Positions 61,205-64,000 of a DNA stretch of 64,000 bases are shown here, one piece after another (position 1 is the first letter of the stretch; every line of letters starts with the position of its first letter). The notes below the pieces were generated by a model, which was not told where the DNA came from, ran no database searches, and saw nothing but the letters and a program-made list of their open reading frames with translations. Location of the stretch: the NCBI RefSeq assembly GCF_015461835.1, contig NZ_JACOPX010000025.1, forward strand, positions 1 through 64,000, given 5' to 3'. A program made the translations under genes and the position numbers. The stretch comes from Pseudomonas neuropathica. GTDB taxonomy: Bacteria; Pseudomonadota; Gammaproteobacteria; Pseudomonadales; Pseudomonadaceae.

Positions 61205-62173
61205 ATGGCCGTGCAGGATCTGCTGTCCCAGGATGAAATCGACGCGCTGTTGCATGGCGTCGACGATGGTCTGGTACAGACCGATAACGCTGCCGAACCC
61301 GGCAGTGTCAAAAGCTACGACCTGACCAGTCAGGACCGCATCGTCCGTGGACGCATGCCGACTCTGGAAATGATCAACGAGCGTTTTGCCCGCTACACCC
61401 GCATCAGCATGTTCAACATGCTGCGCCGCTCGGCGGACGTTGCCGTCGGTGGCGTGCAGGTGATGAAGTTCGGCGAATACGTGCACTCGCTGTACGTGCC
61501 GACCAGCCTCAACCTGGTCAAGATCAAACCGTTGCGCGGCACCGCGCTGTTCATCCTTGACGCCAAACTGGTGTTCAAACTGGTGGACAACTTCTTCGGC
61601 GGCGACGGCCGTCACGCCAAGATCGAAGGGCGTGAATTCACCCCGACCGAACTGCGTGTGGTGCGCATGGTGCTGGAACAGGCTTTCGTCGATTTGAAAG
61701 AAGCCTGGCAAGCGATCATGGAAGTCAATTTCGAGTACATCAACTCGGAAGTGAACCCGGCCATGGCCAACATCGTCGGCCCGAGCGAAGCGATTGTGGT
61801 CTCCACGTTCCACATCGAACTCGATGGCGGTGGCGGCGACCTGCACGTGACCATGCCGTACTCGATGATCGAGCCGGTGCGCGAAATGCTCGACGCCGGT
61901 TTCCAGTCCGACCTCGACGATCAGGACGAGCGCTGGGTCAACGCGCTGCGTCAGGACGTCCTCGATGTCGACGTACCCATCGGCGCCACCGTGGCCCGCC
62001 GCCAGTTGAAGCTGCGCGACATCCTGCACATGCAGCCGGGGGATGTGATCCCGGTCGAAATGCCGGAAGACATGATCATGCGCGCCAATGGCGTGCCGGC
62101 CTTCAAGGTCAAGATGGGCTCGCACAAAGGCAACCTCGCGTTGCAAGTGATCGAGCCGATCGAGCGTCGCTGA
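61205..62173 (+). CDS. fliM: Flagellar motor switch protein FliM
   Basis: A 322-residue C-ring protein that binds phosphorylated CheY through its N-terminal LLSQDEIDALLHGV motif. The central CheC-like domain (about 45-230) and the C-terminal SpoA domain (about 250-320) follow. The loss of a clear ribosome site is compensated by close spacing to fliL. Confidence 0.97.
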   Translation: MAVQDLLSQDEIDALLHGVDDGLVQTDNAAEPGSVKSYDLTSQDRIVRGRMPTLEMINERFARYTRISMFNMLRRSADVAVGGVQVMKFGEYVHSLYVPTSLNLVKIKPLRGTALFILDAKLVFKLVDNFFGGDGRHAKIEGREFTPTELRVVRMVLEQAFVDLKEAWQAIMEVNFEYINSEVNPAMANIVGPSEAIVVSTFHIELDGGGGDLHVTMPYSMIEPVREMLDAGFQSDLDDQDERWVNALRQDVLDVDVPIGATVARRQLKLRDILHMQPGDVIPVEMPEDMIMRANGVPAFKVKMGSHKGNLALQVIEPIERR

Positions 62174-62225
62174 AACGGCGCTCCTACCCCAAGCATTTAA
62201 CTGAATTTTTGCCCGCCGAGGACAA

Positions 62226-62678
62226 ATGATGAACGACGATATGAACGCCCAGGACGACCAGGCACTGGCTGACGAATGGGCTGCGGCTCTGGAAGAAACC
62301 GGTGACGGTCAAGCTGACATCGACGCCCTGCTGGCGGCTGACGCAGCCAGCGGCTCGCGCCTGCCGATGGAAGAGTTCGGCAGCGTGCCGAAGAACAACG
62401 ATCCGGTGACCCTCGACGGCCCGAACCTGGACGTGATCCTCGACATCCCGGTGTCGATCTCGATGGAAGTCGGCAGCACCGACATCAACATCCGCAACCT
62501 GCTGCAACTCAACCAGGGTTCGGTAATCGAGCTTGATCGTCTGGCCGGTGAGCCGCTCGATGTGCTGGTTAACGGCACGCTGATTGCGCACGGTGAAGTG
62601 GTGGTGGTCAACGAGAAGTTCGGCATCCGCCTGACCGACGTGATCAGCCCAAGCGAACGCATCAAGAAGCTGCGCTGA
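62226..62678 (+). CDS. fliN: Flagellar motor switch protein FliN
   Basis: A 150-residue C-ring protein. The N-terminal 65 or so residues are acidic and flexible. The C-terminal SpoA domain has LDVILDIPVSISMEVGSTDI and the closing GIRLTDVISPSERIKKLR. The start is the first of two adjacent ATGs, after GAGG. fliO begins at the base after its stop. Confidence 0.96.
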   Translation: MMNDDMNAQDDQALADEWAAALEETGDGQADIDALLAADAASGSRLPMEEFGSVPKNNDPVTLDGPNLDVILDIPVSISMEVGSTDINIRNLLQLNQGSVIELDRLAGEPLDVLVNGTLIAHGEVVVVNEKFGIRLTDVISPSERIKKLR

Positions 62679-63131
62679 GTGAAACGGTTTCTCTGGGCTT
62701 TGCTGGCATTGCCATTGAGCGTGCTGGCCGCCGAGCCGTCGACGGCGACCACAGTGCCAGCCGCCACCGCGCCGATGGTCACCAGCGGCGTGGCCGGGCA
62801 ACTGACGCAACTGGTGTTCGGCCTGTTGCTGGTGCTGGGGCTGATCTTCTTCCTCGCCTGGCTGTTGCGCCGGGTGCAGCAGGCAGGTCCGGCGGGCAAG
62901 GGCCAGGTGATCGAGCTGATCGGTTCGCGCGCGCTCGGCCCGCGTGACCGTTTGCTGCTGGTGCAGGTCGGCAACGAGCAGATTCTGCTCGGCCTCAGCC
63001 CCGGCACCATCACCGCGCTGCACGTGCTCAAAGAGCCGGTCGAGGTGCCGAATACCAGCGAGAAAGCGACCCCGGAATTTGCACAGCATCTGCTGAAGAT
63101 TCTCGGCAAGGATCAGAAGGATAAGAAGTAA
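62679..63131 (+). CDS. fliO: Flagellar export apparatus protein FliO
   Basis: A 150-residue bitopic membrane protein that helps assemble the FliP pore. It has a short N-terminal signal-like segment, one membrane helix (about 43-64, LVFGLLLVLGLIFFLAWLL) and a cytoplasmic domain with GPRDRLLLVQVGNEQILLG. The GTG start abuts the fliN stop. Its stop shares one base with the fliP ATG. Confidence 0.92.
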   Translation: MKRFLWALLALPLSVLAAEPSTATTVPAATAPMVTSGVAGQLTQLVFGLLLVLGLIFFLAWLLRRVQQAGPAGKGQVIELIGSRALGPRDRLLLVQVGNEQILLGLSPGTITALHVLKEPVEVPNTSEKATPEFAQHLLKILGKDQKDKK

Positions 63132-63889
63132 TGGGTGCGTTACGCATCGTCTTGACGCTGGCCCTGTTGCTGGCCGCGCCGCTGGCATTCGCCGCCGATC
63201 CGTTGTCGATCCCGGCGATCACGCTGGGCACCAACGCCGATGGCGCGCAGGAGTATTCGGTCAGTCTGCAGATCCTGCTGATCATGACCGCCCTGAGCTT
63301 CATTCCGGCGGCCGTGATTCTGATGACCAGTTTCACCCGGATCATCATTGTCTTTTCGATTCTGCGTCAGGCCCTCGGTCTGCAACAGACGCCGTCGAAC
63401 CAGATCCTCACCGGCATGGCGCTGTTCCTCACCATGTTCATCATGGCCCCGGTGTTCGACCGGGTGAACAACGATGCGCTGCAGCCGTATCTGGCGGAAA
63501 AACTCACCGCCCAGCAAGCGGTGGAAAAGGCCCAGGTGCCGATCAAGGACTTCATGCTCGCGCAGACCCGCACCAGCGATCTCGAACTGTTCATGCGCTT
63601 GTCCAAACGTACCGACATCGCCACGCCGGATCAGGCGCCGCTGACCATTCTGGTGCCGGCATTCGTCACGTCCGAGCTTAAAACCGCGTTCCAGATCGGC
63701 TTCATGATCTTCATTCCGTTCCTGATCATCGACCTGGTCGTGGCCAGTGTGCTGATGGCGATGGGTATGATGATGCTCTCGCCGCTGATCATCTCGCTGC
63801 CGTTCAAAATCATGCTGTTCGTGCTGGTCGATGGCTGGGCGCTGATCATCGGCACCCTCGCCAGCAGTTTCGGAGGTGTCTCGCCATGA
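63131..63889 (+). CDS. fliP: Flagellar export gate protein FliP
   Basis: A 252-residue protein, a core subunit of the type III export gate in the MS-ring centre. It has a cleavable signal peptide (about residues 1-22, ending LAFA-ADP) and four membrane segments. The FliP signature ILMTSFTRIIIVFSILRQAL and the C-terminal MMMLSPLIISLPFKIMLFVL are present. fliO overlaps it as TAATG, and fliQ overlaps its stop by 4 bp. Confidence 0.97.
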   Translation: MGALRIVLTLALLLAAPLAFAADPLSIPAITLGTNADGAQEYSVSLQILLIMTALSFIPAAVILMTSFTRIIIVFSILRQALGLQQTPSNQILTGMALFLTMFIMAPVFDRVNNDALQPYLAEKLTAQQAVEKAQVPIKDFMLAQTRTSDLELFMRLSKRTDIATPDQAPLTILVPAFVTSELKTAFQIGFMIFIPFLIIDLVVASVLMAMGMMMLSPLIISLPFKIMLFVLVDGWALIIGTLASSFGGVSP

Positions 63890-64000
63890 CGCCGGAAGTC
63901 GCGGTCGATATCTTTCGTGAAGCGTTGTGGCTGACCACCCTGATGGTCGCGATTCTGGTGGTACCGAGCCTGTTGGTCGGCCTGCTGGTGGCGATGTTCC
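63886..64000 (+). CDS. fliQ: Flagellar export gate protein FliQ, 5' part only
   Basis: The first 38 codons of fliQ, cut off by the window edge. MTPEVAVDIFREALWLTTLM and the following hydrophobic helix match FliQ, a small two-helix export gate subunit (about 89 residues). The ATG overlaps the fliP stop (ATGA), with GGAGG upstream in fliP. Confidence 0.93.
   Translation, partial: MTPEVAVDIFREALWLTTLMVAILVVPSLLVGLLVAMF

Overview
The window reads as a chromosomal segment of a Pseudomonas of the fluorescens group. Coding density and GC are high, the phhABC/phhR block is present, P. fluorescens-type REP palindromes occur in intergenic gaps, and the flagellar gene order is that of pseudomonads (flgFGHIJKL, glycosylation island, fliC-flaG-fliD-fliST, fleQSR, fliEFGHIJ, an HptB-type signalling module, fliKLMNOPQ). 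Species assignment is inference from gene content and gene order only.

Left edge (1-6600). The window opens inside the 3' end of a group II intron (domains V and VI). The intron abuts the stop codon of a divergent serine hydroxymethyltransferase-like gene that keeps the PLP lysine but lacks two active-site tyrosines. Next comes an AT-richer block: an XRE-type regulator with a 26-bp near-palindrome upstream, a YhhQ/VUT-type queuosine-precursor transporter with an extended N-terminus, and a convergent queC. This block looks acquired. Ordinary genes follow: arfB (ribosome rescue), a YhhS-like MFS transporter and two small conserved genes.

6600-11250 is the phenylalanine catabolic locus: phhA, phhB and phhC on the minus strand, divergent from the TyrR-like activator phhR. 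A TyrR/PhhR-type box and REP pairs lie between and after them.

11350-19855 is a sigma-54-type promoter followed by flgF, flgG, flgH, flgI, flgJ, flgK and flgL (rod, L and P rings, hook-filament junction).

19936-42300 is a 22-kb flagellin glycosylation island at the usual flgL/fliC position. It holds two very large glycosyltransferases that share a roughly 500-residue module. It also holds a CDP-6-deoxyhexose pathway (rfbF- and rfbG-like, a 3,5-epimerase-like protein, a C-methyltransferase, a reductase, a second methyltransferase and a CmcI-family methyltransferase). A complete pseudaminic acid pathway follows (pseB, pseC, a methylase, pseF, a pseG-pseH fusion, pseI), then a KAS III-like protein, a Maf-type glycosyltransferase and an 88-residue unknown. 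A good GG-N10-GC sigma-54-type promoter lies upstream of the CDP-sugar genes, which suggests co-regulation with the flagellum.

42430-64000 holds fliC (short flagellin, FliA-type promoter), flaG, fliD, fliS and fliT (second FliA-type promoter), then fleQ and fleS-fleR (sigma-54-type promoter). The basal body, switch and export genes fliE, fliF, fliG, fliH, fliI and fliJ come next, followed by an STAS / receiver-phosphatase-kinase / Hpt trio, then fliK, fliL, fliM, fliN, fliO, fliP and the start of fliQ. The hierarchy implied is FleQ plus sigma-54, then FleSR and early/middle genes, then FliA late genes.

The least ordinary parts are the SHMT-like / XRE / transporter / QueC block at the left edge and the double (CDP-sugar plus CMP-pseudaminic acid) glycosylation island. 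No tRNA, rRNA, CRISPR array, insertion sequence or prophage gene was seen.
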